The position numbers and the translations under genes are program-made. A DNA stretch of 15,196 nucleotides from JANWKA01 sp035533815 (lineage in GTDB: Bacteria; Bacteroidota; Bacteroidia; Chitinophagales; Chitinophagaceae). Of this stretch, positions 8,829 to 15,065 are shown piece after piece (the first letter of the stretch is position 1; each line of letters opens with the position of its first letter). The DNA lies in NCBI GenBank assembly GCA_035533815.1, contig DATLTB010000059.1, forward strand, positions 1-15,196. The letters are read 5' to 3'. A model generated the notes under the pieces. That model did no database searches. It was not told where the DNA came from and was given only the letters and a program-made list of their open reading frames with translations.

Positions 8829-8833
8829 TCTGG
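8818..8833 (+). terminator. Hairpin overlapping the PorP/SprF stop codon; possible weak terminator or 3'-end stabiliser
   Basis: CCAGATT (8818-8824) and AATCTGG (8827-8833) are perfect inverted repeats separated by CT. They span the TAA stop at 8826-8828. Physically this would be a ~6-bp stem with a four-base loop. No T-run follows, so it is not a standard intrinsic terminator. Confidence 0.35.
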
Positions 8834-8991
8834 CTTATCGGAATTAAAATGGAACCTGAATCGTTAAACTTTAGGTAAAAAGCAACGTCTAAGGAGTAGC
8901 CACGCCATTATGCCCGTATTTTTGACATAGGAATTCATGGCCCGGGATCCAAAGTGTTTTGGATTTAGTAATTAGATATTATTAAATATGT

Positions 8992-8999
8992 TATATTTG
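8992..8999 (+). promoter_or_regulatory. Bacteroidota -7 promoter element (TATATTTG) abutting the start codon of the type A sorting-domain gene
   Basis: TATATTTG is an exact match to TAnnTTTG, in a very AT-rich stretch (8963-9000). It ends five bases before the ATG at 9005, so transcription would begin at or very near the start codon. The -33 partner is weak: TTAG at 8965-8968 (spacer 23) or 8972-8975 (spacer 16). Confidence 0.45.
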
Positions 9000-9004
9000 T
9001 AGGT

Positions 9005-9352
9005 ATGTTAAGGAAGTTTACAGGTTTATCTTTATTTTTTATTTTCATTTCCCTCCTTTCCTTTTCACAGCAAATAAATGAGGGTGGAAATCCTTTTGCT
9101 CCTCCCGATAAGATAGTCAAGGTATTTCCTAACCCAGCATCCTATACGATCAATATAGCTGTGCAGAATAATAACGACAAACAATACGATTTCATTGTAT
9201 ACAATTTTATGGGAAAACAATTTGATGATATCAAGGTGAGTGGGCGTACAACCCTTAACCTGGATAAATATTATAGCGGAATATACATCTACCAGCTCAG
9301 GGACCTTCAGGGCAATATCCTGGAATCGGGAAAATTCAACGTCATCAAGTAA
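9005..9352 (+). CDS. Mini secreted protein: signal peptide plus T9SS type A sorting domain
   Basis: This 115-residue protein starts with a signal peptide (MLRKFTGLSLFFIFISLLSF, cleavage near SQQ at 21-23). Residues ~36-115 form a complete T9SS type A C-terminal domain (Por secretion tail): KVFPNPASYTINI at 39-51, then YNFMGKQ, LNLDKYYSGIYIYQL and the ending GKFNVIK. The domain normally directs a passenger through T9SS and is removed when the passenger is attached to A-LPS. Here the passenger would be only ~14 residues. It could be a real small surface protein or the trimmed remnant of a longer gene. The only in-frame ATG is at 9005. It converges with the rlmI-like gene 26 bp downstream. Confidence 0.85.
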   Translation: MLRKFTGLSLFFIFISLLSFSQQINEGGNPFAPPDKIVKVFPNPASYTINIAVQNNNDKQYDFIVYNFMGKQFDDIKVSGRTTLNLDKYYSGIYIYQLRDLQGNILESGKFNVIK

Positions 9353-9378
9353 CTTTATTCCACCCCAGTTTTTAATGC

Positions 9379-10557
9379 TCACTTTACTTCAGCAATCAGG
9401 AATTTCAAATACCGGGTACTGTCAATTTGCCAGATTACCGGGTGATCGGGTGATTGGGTCCCAAAAACGACCTGCCGAAGTGTTCTGTGTGCATCTTTCG
9501 CCGCCTGACCAATAGTCTGCAGGAAAATATCCTGGCTGATCAGTCCCGTGCAGGAAGAGGTTACCAGGAATCCCCCGGGCCGGACCATTTTTATTCCCCG
9601 GAGATTGATTTCCTTATACCCTGCGATGGCTTTTGAGATATTTTCCCGTTTTCTGGAAAATGAAGGTGGGTCAAGCAGGACGATGTCAAACATTCTTGAT
9701 TCCTTGTTCCATTGTTTGAGTTCATCAAAGGCATTTCCTTCCCTGAATTCACAGCGATCTTCAAGTCCGTTCAGTCGGGCGTTTTCCCGGGCTAGGGTGA
9801 TCGCTTCCCCGGAGATATCCAGACCAAGTACCCTGGAAGCTCCATAATGTGCAGCATGGCAGGAAAAACTGCCTGTATAGCAAAAAACATCCAGCACGTC
9901 AGCTCCTGCAGCGAGGTGCTGCAGGGCCTTACGGTTATTATGCTGATCCAGAAAATATCCAGTCTTCTGCCCGTTTTCCAGGTCAGCTATAAATTGTAAT
10001 CCATGTTCCCTCAGGATGATCCGGGGATCAAATGGAGCACTTAAATATCCTTTTTGAAGGGGCAGGCCTTCCAGTTCCCTGACCGGAGCATCATTTCGTT
10101 CATAAATACCCCGCGGCTTAAAAAGACCCGAAAGTACCTCCGTAATCAGAGACTTGCGGATATCCATTCCCAGGGCCAGGGTCTGGATGACCAGGTAATC
10201 ATTGTATTTATCGATGATCAGTCCGGGCAACCCATCTGCCTCACCGAATACCAGCCTGCAGTTTTCCGTAAATCCGAGCCTAACCCGGTATTCCCAGGCT
10301 TCACGGAGCCTATTTTGAAAAAACGCCTGATCAATTTGCTCACCGGCATCCCAGGTCAGGATCCGGACCAGGATCTGAGATCTGGGATTGATGAACCCTT
10401 TTCCAATAAAGTTACCGGTATAAGTAAACACCTCAACGATGCTGCCGGGCTCCGGTTGGCCTTCTAAGGCGGCCACCTCGTTGGCATAAACCCAGGGATG
10501 ACCATCAATTATCCTGCTGCGAACCGTATTTTTCAATTTCAGTCTGGGTAGGGCCAT
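9379..10557 (-). CDS. rlmI: RlmI-like 23S rRNA (cytosine-C5) methyltransferase
   Basis: This 392-residue protein has the length and layout of the RlmI/YccW family, SAM-dependent enzymes that make m5C in 23S rRNA (C1962 in E. coli). An N-terminal PUA RNA-binding domain includes GHPWVYANEV (19-28). The family motif GQKTGYFLDQ is at 196-205, the SAM-binding loop VLDVFCYTGSFS at 221-232, an acidic ribose contact near LGLDIS (244-249), motif IV LDPPSF at 295-300, and a candidate catalytic cysteine Cys336 in SSCTG. The ATG at 10557 gives the standard PUA start. It is divergent from grpE. The rRNA position modified is inferred from family membership. Confidence 0.9.
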   Translation of the reverse strand: MALPRLKLKNTVRSRIIDGHPWVYANEVAALEGQPEPGSIVEVFTYTGNFIGKGFINPRSQILVRILTWDAGEQIDQAFFQNRLREAWEYRVRLGFTENCRLVFGEADGLPGLIIDKYNDYLVIQTLALGMDIRKSLITEVLSGLFKPRGIYERNDAPVRELEGLPLQKGYLSAPFDPRIILREHGLQFIADLENGQKTGYFLDQHNNRKALQHLAAGADVLDVFCYTGSFSCHAAHYGASRVLGLDISGEAITLARENARLNGLEDRCEFREGNAFDELKQWNKESRMFDIVLLDPPSFSRKRENISKAIAGYKEINLRGIKMVRPGGFLVTSSCTGLISQDIFLQTIGQAAKDAHRTLRQVVFGTQSPDHPVIWQIDSTRYLKFLIAEVK

Positions 10558-10564
10558 AACCCCG

Positions 10565-10572
10565 CAAAATTA
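10565..10572 (-). promoter_or_regulatory. Bacteroidota -7 promoter element (TAATTTTG) directly upstream of the rlmI-like gene
   Basis: On the minus strand TAATTTTG matches TAnnTTTG exactly and ends seven bases before the ATG at 10557. The predicted transcript would have almost no 5' leader. The upstream TTG (10600-10602) is 27 bp away, longer than the usual spacer, so only the -7 half is well supported. Confidence 0.4.
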
Positions 10573-10698
10573 GGATAATACCCGTTTGGTTTTGAAAATC
10601 AACTGTTCAGGTAATGACTTACCAGTGACAATTTGTCTGCAAACGGGATATTGGCAAAAAAATTGACTGACCTATCTATACAATTAATCTCAAGAAAA

Positions 10699-11274
10699 AT
10701 GGAATCTACCCATCAGGAACCCGGTGAAGACCAGGCTTTTTCAGATAACCCGCCAGAAAGTGATATCAATACCGATGAAAACATCAGTGGAACGGCACAT
10801 CTAAATGATGACATGGAAGATGAATCCGAATCAGAAAGGCTTGAAAAGGAAATGCAGGAACTCCGGGATAAATATCTCAGGTTAGTGGCGGAATTTGATA
10901 ATTTCAAAAAGCGCAATGCCAGGGAAAGAATAGAACTGATCCAAACAGCCAACAAGGAGGTGATCATTTCGCTGCTGGATATTCTGGATGATTGTGACCG
11001 CGCCGTCGGGCAGTTGGAAACATCCGGGGATATGGGCATGTTCAGGGATGGAGTCATGCTGGTCTTTGGCAAGCTGAAAGGTATTCTTCAGGCCAGGGGG
11101 CTCAGGGAGATGCAAAGCCTGCATGTGGCTTTCAACACTGATCTGCATGATGCCATTACCGAAATCAAGGCTCCGGAAGCAGAGCTGAAAGGTAAGGTGC
11201 TGGATAATTTACAGAAAGGATATTATCTCAATGACAAGATCATCCGCCATGCCAAGGTCGTGGTGGGCAAATAA
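10699..11274 (+). CDS. grpE: GrpE, nucleotide exchange factor of DnaK
   Basis: This 191-residue protein is the co-chaperone that releases ADP from DnaK so that substrate can be let go. The N-terminal ~50 residues are acidic and disordered-looking. A long coiled-coil helix follows (ERLEKEMQELRDKYLRLVAEFDNFKKRNARE region), with the characteristic AEFDNFKKR. Then come the four-helix region (LLDILDDCDRA) and the C-terminal beta-domain ending GYYLNDKIIRHAKVVVGK, matching the GrpE signature. I start it at the ATG at 10699. A TTG-initiated extension to 10633 is possible, but its 22 extra residues (SANGILAKKLTDLSIQ...) are not GrpE-like. dnaJ follows 88 bp downstream on the same strand, the common grpE-dnaJ arrangement in Bacteroidota. 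dnaK is not in the window. Confidence 0.95.
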   Translation: MESTHQEPGEDQAFSDNPPESDINTDENISGTAHLNDDMEDESESERLEKEMQELRDKYLRLVAEFDNFKKRNARERIELIQTANKEVIISLLDILDDCDRAVGQLETSGDMGMFRDGVMLVFGKLKGILQARGLREMQSLHVAFNTDLHDAITEIKAPEAELKGKVLDNLQKGYYLNDKIIRHAKVVVGK

Positions 11275-11362
11275 TCAGTTGCAGACTTGCATATCCTGAT
11301 TTCATCATGTTCCTTGCAGATGATTTCATGATTAATTAAGCCGGGGCGGACAAATTGAAATA

Positions 11363-12517
11363 ATGGCAAAAAGAGATTTTTATGATATTTTGGGGGTGGC
11401 CAGGTCCGCTTCGCAGGATGAGATCAAGAAGGCATATCGCAAAGTAGCCATGCAGTTCCACCCCGACCGCAATCCCGGTAACCGGGATGCGGAAGAAAAA
11501 TTCAAGGAAGCGGCAGAAGCCTACGAAGTACTCAGCGAGCCGGACAAAAGGGGACAATACGACCGATTCGGCCATGCGGGGGTCGGAAGCAGCGCTGCTT
11601 CAGGGGGAGCGGGCGGTATGCGGATGGAAGATATCTTTGCCAATTTCGGGGACATTTTCGGTGATGATATATTCGGTGGCTTTTTCGGAGGTAATGCCCG
11701 GGGAGGTGGTCGCAGAAACCAGGGTATACGGGGCTCTAACCTGAGGGTAAAAATCCGGATGAACTTTGAAGAGATCGCCCGCGGGACCAATAAAAAAATC
11801 AAAGTTAAAAAATACATCCCCTGTAATGTGTGCGGGGGTCTGGGAGCCAAGGACCGCAGCGCATACCAGGCCTGCAATACTTGCGGGGGTACGGGTCAGG
11901 TAAAAAGGGTTACCCAGACCTTCCTTGGACAGATGCAAACTGTCACCACTTGTCCCAACTGTCAGGGCGAGGGACATATCATCACTTCCAAGTGTCCGAA
12001 TTGTCATGGAGAAGGGCGTATGTACGGGGAAGAAACAGTTTCTGTGGATATTCCTGCCGGAGTACAGGAAGGCATGCAGCTGAGCCTGAACGGAAAAGGG
12101 AATACCGGAGAACGGGGAGGGCAACCAGGTGATTTGCTCATCCTTATCGAGGAGGAACAGCATCCCGAACTTCAGCGGGATGGCCAGAATGTGGCTTTCG
12201 ACCTCCATATATCCATACCGGAAGCGATATTCGGAACTCAGGTGGAAGTACCAACCATTGATGGAAAAGCTAAAATAAAAATCCCCACAGGTACCCAGAG
12301 CGGTAAAATATTCCGGCTTAAAGGAAAAGGATTTCCCGGCGTCAATACTTATGAACGTGGGGACCAGTTGATCCATGTGAATGTCTGGACCCCGCAACAT
12401 ATTTCCACAGAAGAGAAGAATATGCTGGATAAAATGCAGCAATCCGATAACTTCCGTCCTAAACCGGATAAATCCGATAAGAACTTTTTTGACCGGATCA
12501 GGGATGTATTCAACTGA
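11363..12517 (+). CDS. dnaJ: DnaJ, type I Hsp40 co-chaperone
   Basis: This 384-residue protein has all type I DnaJ parts in order. The J domain (residues 4-67) has the HPD triad at 33-35, which stimulates DnaK ATPase. A Gly/Phe-rich linker follows (~76-120, repeated GDIFGDDIFGGFFGG). The zinc-binding domain has four CxxCxGxG repeats starting at Cys154, Cys171, Cys197 and Cys211. Two C-terminal substrate-binding domains contain VDIPAGVQEGMQLSLNGKGN. It acts in the cytoplasm with DnaK and the neighbouring GrpE. The intercistronic gap of 88 bases contains a direct repeat but no clear promoter, so co-transcription with grpE is likely. Its stop lies only 18 bp from the convergent hpt stop; no terminator is evident in that gap. 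Confidence 0.97.
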   Translation: MAKRDFYDILGVARSASQDEIKKAYRKVAMQFHPDRNPGNRDAEEKFKEAAEAYEVLSEPDKRGQYDRFGHAGVGSSAASGGAGGMRMEDIFANFGDIFGDDIFGGFFGGNARGGGRRNQGIRGSNLRVKIRMNFEEIARGTNKKIKVKKYIPCNVCGGLGAKDRSAYQACNTCGGTGQVKRVTQTFLGQMQTVTTCPNCQGEGHIITSKCPNCHGEGRMYGEETVSVDIPAGVQEGMQLSLNGKGNTGERGGQPGDLLILIEEEQHPELQRDGQNVAFDLHISIPEAIFGTQVEVPTIDGKAKIKIPTGTQSGKIFRLKGKGFPGVNTYERGDQLIHVNVWTPQHISTEEKNMLDKMQQSDNFRPKPDKSDKNFFDRIRDVFN

Positions 12518-12535
12518 TCATTCCGCCTTTTAACC

Positions 12536-13084
12536 TTATTCCGACAGACAATAGATATCCTGGAGATTTCTTCCCAGTCCATTATAATCCAGCCCATACC
12601 CTACCATAAATTTATCGGGGACCGGGAATCCGGGATAATCAATACTGATCGGGTAACGTATGGCATCCGGTTTGGTCAAAAGTGCCGTTACCAGGACCTT
12701 CCGTGGTTTTTTATCCAGGATCTGGGGTAAAAAATCATGCATTGTCCTGCCAGTATCCACAATATCTTCCAGGATGACCACGGTTCGGTCCTTCAGTTCA
12801 ACATTTAATCCGATAGCCGTGATTAATGGACCCGTGGAGGCCGTTCCTGTATAGGATGCCAGTTTAATAAAACAAATCTCCGCGGGTATGGTGAGTTCCC
12901 GAAAAAGGTCCGCAGCATAAATAAATGAACCATTCAGTACTGCGATGAACAGGGGTTGCTCATCCTTTAAATCTGCATTAATGATAGCTGCAATGTTTTT
13001 TACCTTATCTCTGATCCGGGAACCAGAAATAAACAAATTAAATTTTTTGTCCTGAATCTGTATTTCAGCCTTTAATTCCTGCAT
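12536..13084 (-). CDS. hpt: Hypoxanthine phosphoribosyltransferase (purine salvage)
   Basis: This 182-residue protein converts hypoxanthine (and usually guanine) plus PRPP to IMP/GMP and pyrophosphate in the cytoplasm. The PRPP-binding loop VVILEDIVDTGRT is at 102-114 with the two acidic residues Glu106-Asp107 and Asp110. LNGSFIYAADL at 50-60 is the pyrophosphate-binding loop, SYTGTAS at 77-83 the mobile catalytic loop, and PDKFMVGYGLDYNG at 156-169 the base-binding region. The length is normal for bacterial enzymes. The start at 13084 is supported by AAGGAG eight bases upstream. It converges with dnaJ. The DUF4143 ATPase lies 217 bp upstream on the same strand but is unlikely to share its function. 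Confidence 0.95.
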   Translation of the reverse strand: MQELKAEIQIQDKKFNLFISGSRIRDKVKNIAAIINADLKDEQPLFIAVLNGSFIYAADLFRELTIPAEICFIKLASYTGTASTGPLITAIGLNVELKDRTVVILEDIVDTGRTMHDFLPQILDKKPRKVLVTALLTKPDAIRYPISIDYPGFPVPDKFMVGYGLDYNGLGRNLQDIYCLSE

Positions 13085-13092
13085 GGCCTTAA

Positions 13093-13131
13093 CTCCTTTT
13101 AATTTTATTCCTCTTTCAGAATGTAAAAATA
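13093..13131 (-). promoter_or_regulatory. hpt: Candidate hpt promoter -7 box and Shine-Dalgarno sequence
   Basis: On the minus strand TATTTTTA (13131-13124) matches TAnnTTTG except for the last base. A TTAGCA (13156-13151) lies 19 bp upstream, the right spacing for a weak -33 element. AAGGAG at 13098-13093 is eight bases before the ATG at 13084, which is unusually good for this phylum. Together they predict a 5' leader of about 30-35 nt. Confidence 0.35.
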
Positions 13132-13155
13132 AACGTTGGGCCTGAAATCTTGCTA

Positions 13156-13173
13156 AATAATGCTAACATTATT
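13156..13173. repeat. Inverted repeat upstream of hpt (AATAATG-CTAA-CATTATT)
   Basis: The 7-bp arms are perfect (13156-13162 and 13167-13173) with a 4-base centre. The repeat touches the candidate -33 element of hpt, where an operator could sit. It is AT-rich, so chance occurrence is quite possible. Confidence 0.3.
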
Positions 13174-13301
13174 GGTATAATAACCTATTGCACATTGATT
13201 ATCTTATTAAAAAATTTACGTAATTACATACATGTTGTGACAAGTACATTGTATTTTGGTCCCGGATGATGCGGCGAAATGCCTTGGAAAGACCATTTAG
13301 A

Positions 13302-14456
13302 TCATAAATCTGCCACCTCAGTCCATGGTGCTATACTCAATGTATCGCTATATGTTTGAGCAGTCCTTCCGCCATATAATAATACAGCGTTGCTTTTTGG
13401 CTGATTTTTTTGCCAAAAATGCAAGTTCCGCAACATGCTAATTTCAAACTTTGAAGCGGATTTTATTTCTATGGCAAGTGGGTTTTCATCTCTCTCTGTA
13501 ATCAAATCAACTTCGTTACCTACATTGTCCCTAAAATAAAACATGCCATCGTTTAATCCAGTATTTAGATTGTTCTTTTTGATTTCAGTAATTACCCAGT
13601 TTTCAAAAATGCTCCCATAAGCGGTATGTCTATGTAAGGCGAAATTGCTTTTTATACCGAGTAAATAGCAAAGTAAACCCGTATCATAAAAATACAGCTT
13701 TGGGCTTTTTACAATTCTTTTGTTCATATTATTGTACCAAGGCTGCAATATGTAAATGATATAGCTGTTTTCTAATAAACCTAACCATGCTAAAATGGTT
13801 TTAGTATCTACCATTGTCTGTTTTGCCAGTTCATCACGGTTTAAAATTTGCCCTGCGTAATTTGCGCATAAATAAATGAACCGGTTAAATGTTGCAAGGT
13901 TGGTAATATTTCGTAGCAATCGCACATCCCTTTGCACATAAGTTTGAATATAGCTATTGAGCCAAATACCCGGATTTAAATGTTGATCCCATATTTCTGG
14001 GTAGCCGCCAGTAAGCATAAGTTTGTTCACATCTTTAACTGCCACCTTTGCTTGTGCCAGTTCTGCATAGCTAAATGGCAGTAGAGATAAATAGCCTGCT
14101 CTGCCTGCCAGGCTTTGGGATATTTTTTCCTGTAACAAAAAATTATTCGAACCTGTCAAAATAAACTGCCCTCTTTTCTTATTCCGATCTAATATTTCCT
14201 GCAGATAACGGAAAATATGTGGCACTCTTTGAACTTCATCAAACAGAGCCCCATTTTCATATTTTTTCAAAAATAATTCAGGATTTACTTCTGCTTCGTA
14301 TTGAACAGAAGGGTTTTCTTCATTGATGTATGGTTTGCCCTTGAAAAGCTGTCTGCTCAAGGTTGTTTTACCGCTTTGCCTTGGCCCTGTGATGCAAAGA
14401 GCCCTAAATTGGCTGAGGGATTGTTTGGCGTGGGGCGATATCTTGCGAGGCATCAT
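13302..14456 (-). CDS. AAA ATPase with C-terminal DUF4143 (PD-(D/E)XK-like) domain
   Basis: This 384-residue protein belongs to the widespread AAA_14/DUF4143 family, whose biological role is not established. The ATPase part has Walker A GPRQSGKT at 24-31, Walker B ALFDEVQ at 70-76 and a sensor-1-like FILTGSN at 98-104. The C-terminal part has SPKLYFYDTGLLCYLLGI, then the DUF4143 hallmark IFENWVITEI, and NEVDLI...LAIEIKSA, which matches the Asp...ExK layout of PD-(D/E)XK nuclease folds; activity is not guaranteed. The ATG at 14456 is followed by a second ATG; either fits the family N-terminus RKISPHAKQSLSQFRALCITG. Composition is more AT-rich than the housekeeping genes, and such genes are often patchily distributed, suggesting acquisition. 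No toxin or methylase partner is next to it. Confidence 0.9.
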   Translation of the reverse strand: MMPRKISPHAKQSLSQFRALCITGPRQSGKTTLSRQLFKGKPYINEENPSVQYEAEVNPELFLKKYENGALFDEVQRVPHIFRYLQEILDRNKKRGQFILTGSNNFLLQEKISQSLAGRAGYLSLLPFSYAELAQAKVAVKDVNKLMLTGGYPEIWDQHLNPGIWLNSYIQTYVQRDVRLLRNITNLATFNRFIYLCANYAGQILNRDELAKQTMVDTKTILAWLGLLENSYIIYILQPWYNNMNKRIVKSPKLYFYDTGLLCYLLGIKSNFALHRHTAYGSIFENWVITEIKKNNLNTGLNDGMFYFRDNVGNEVDLITERDENPLAIEIKSASKFEISMLRNLHFWQKNQPKSNAVLLYGGRTAQTYSDTLSIAPWTEVADL

Positions 14457-14657
14457 CGCTATTCCATTTCTGTAAAGTCAGGTAAATTCTGGAGTATAAG
14501 TCCATTTATGTAATAATTTACAAAAATGGATGCTCCAAAAATGTGGAAATCATAAAATACTCCTAAGCATTTTGTAAAAAATCAGGAAGTAATGTTTGAT
14601 TTTTCAGTACATTATAAAATAAGGAAGTTAAATCTTTCCGGAGTTTCCCAATTAACC
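14457..14657 (-). promoter_or_regulatory. Structured leader of the DUF4143 ATPase gene, with two short upstream ORFs
   Basis: On the minus strand AGGAG (14564-14560) is followed six bases later by an 11-codon ORF (14553-14518, MISTFLEHPFL). A second 33-codon ORF (14505-14404, beginning MDLYSRIYLTLQKWN) overlaps the ATPase start in another frame. Two inverted-repeat pairs interlock: GGAGTAT (14491-14497) with ATACTCC (14557-14563), and TTTACAAAAATG (14517-14528) with CATTTTGTAAA (14568-14578, one bulged A). Whether either ORF is translated is unknown. No clear promoter was identified. Confidence 0.35.
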
Positions 14658-14813
14658 TCAGACTGGAACCAATTCCAGCTGTATAGTATCAGAAGGGATA
14701 GCAATTACCAAACGTTTTTTAACGTCCCAACCGATTTTCCTGGCAACAGTCCCCAGGATGATTGTCAAAGAACTTCTGTGTCCCTTTAAAAATACTGGAT
14801 TTTTTTCTTTCAA
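14658..14813 (-). CDS. Small AbrB/MazE-like (swapped-hairpin) domain protein, start uncertain
   Basis: A frame closed by TGA at 14660-14658 is open for 57 codons and contains LKGHRSSLTIILGTVARKIG, followed by WDVKKRLVIAIPSDTIQLEL and VPV. The order (a 'GxxxSLTIxL' strand, a short helix 'VARKIGW', then two strands ending 'DTIQLELVPV') fits the AbrB/SpoVT/MazE DNA-binding fold, typical of antitoxins and transition-state regulators. The usual Gly-Asp turn after the helix is Lys-Lys here, so it is divergent or decaying. No ATG is available; TTG at 14813-14811 gives 51 residues. The previous in-frame stop is the TAA ending the 77-codon ORF just upstream, so a broken longer reading frame is also possible. 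It lies ~200 bp upstream of the ATPase on the same strand. No toxin gene is visible beside it. The call is by eye. Confidence 0.4.
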   Translation of the reverse strand: MKEKNPVFLKGHRSSLTIILGTVARKIGWDVKKRLVIAIPSDTIQLELVPV

Positions 14814-14826
14814 TTGAAAGAAAAAA
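14801..14826. repeat. Perfect 26-bp AT-rich palindrome
   Basis: Half-site TTTTTTCTTTCAA (14801-14813) is followed by its exact reverse complement (14814-14826), with no spacer. It lies five bases after the stop of the minus-strand 77-codon ORF and covers the likely start of the AbrB-like ORF. It could act as a weak bidirectional terminator (T-run on both strands, but no GC-rich stem), or as a symmetric operator for a dimeric regulator. Confidence 0.6.
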
Positions 14827-14831
14827 GATGG

Positions 14832-15065
14832 TTAGGGCTTATTGTCCAGGCCTTCGACCTGGTCTACATAGACGGTGCGCACCTTCTCATCATTCAAGTC
14901 GGGGTACTCGATTCTTACGGCTTCCACTTCCTTCTCCATCAGGGGACGGCTTTTGCTGGAATCATCGTTATGTATAGCCCAGCAGTCTGCATACTTACGG
15001 ATAATACATGGCAGTATAGTTTTAATGGGTTGTAAAAGGCTTTGATGATTGGGGTAGCCGCTCAC
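14832..15065 (-). CDS. Unrecognised 77-codon ORF
   Basis: It begins with GTG at 15065 and ends with TAA at 14832. The last ~45 residues look protein-like (acidic and charged, e.g. MEKEVEAVRIEYPDLNDEKV then RTVYVDQVEGLDNKP), while the first ~30 are less convincing. I do not recognise a family. The GTG overlaps the TGA of an upstream open frame in a GTGA arrangement, typical of translationally coupled genes. That upstream frame is listed separately and is itself doubtful. The ORF is followed at once by the 26-bp palindrome and the AbrB-like ORF. It may be a real small gene, the end of a degraded gene, or noise within a mobile element. Confidence 0.3.
   Translation of the reverse strand: MSGYPNHQSLLQPIKTILPCIIRKYADCWAIHNDDSSKSRPLMEKEVEAVRIEYPDLNDEKVRTVYVDQVEGLDNKP

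Noticed and set aside
10633..10698. TTG-initiated N-terminal extension of grpE
   Set aside because: The 22 extra residues are not GrpE-like, and the ATG at 10699 begins the expected acidic N-terminus.
11600..12442. 280-codon minus-strand open frame inside dnaJ
   Set aside because: It is the antisense shadow of an unmistakable dnaJ and resembles no protein.
14592..14789. 65-codon plus-strand ORF (MFDFSVHYK...)
   Set aside because: It is antisense to the more protein-like AbrB-type frame and has no recognisable features.
14814..15035. Plus-strand ORF containing LVYIDGAH
   Set aside because: The resemblance to a methyltransferase or sugar-enzyme motif is a chance string; nothing around it supports a domain.
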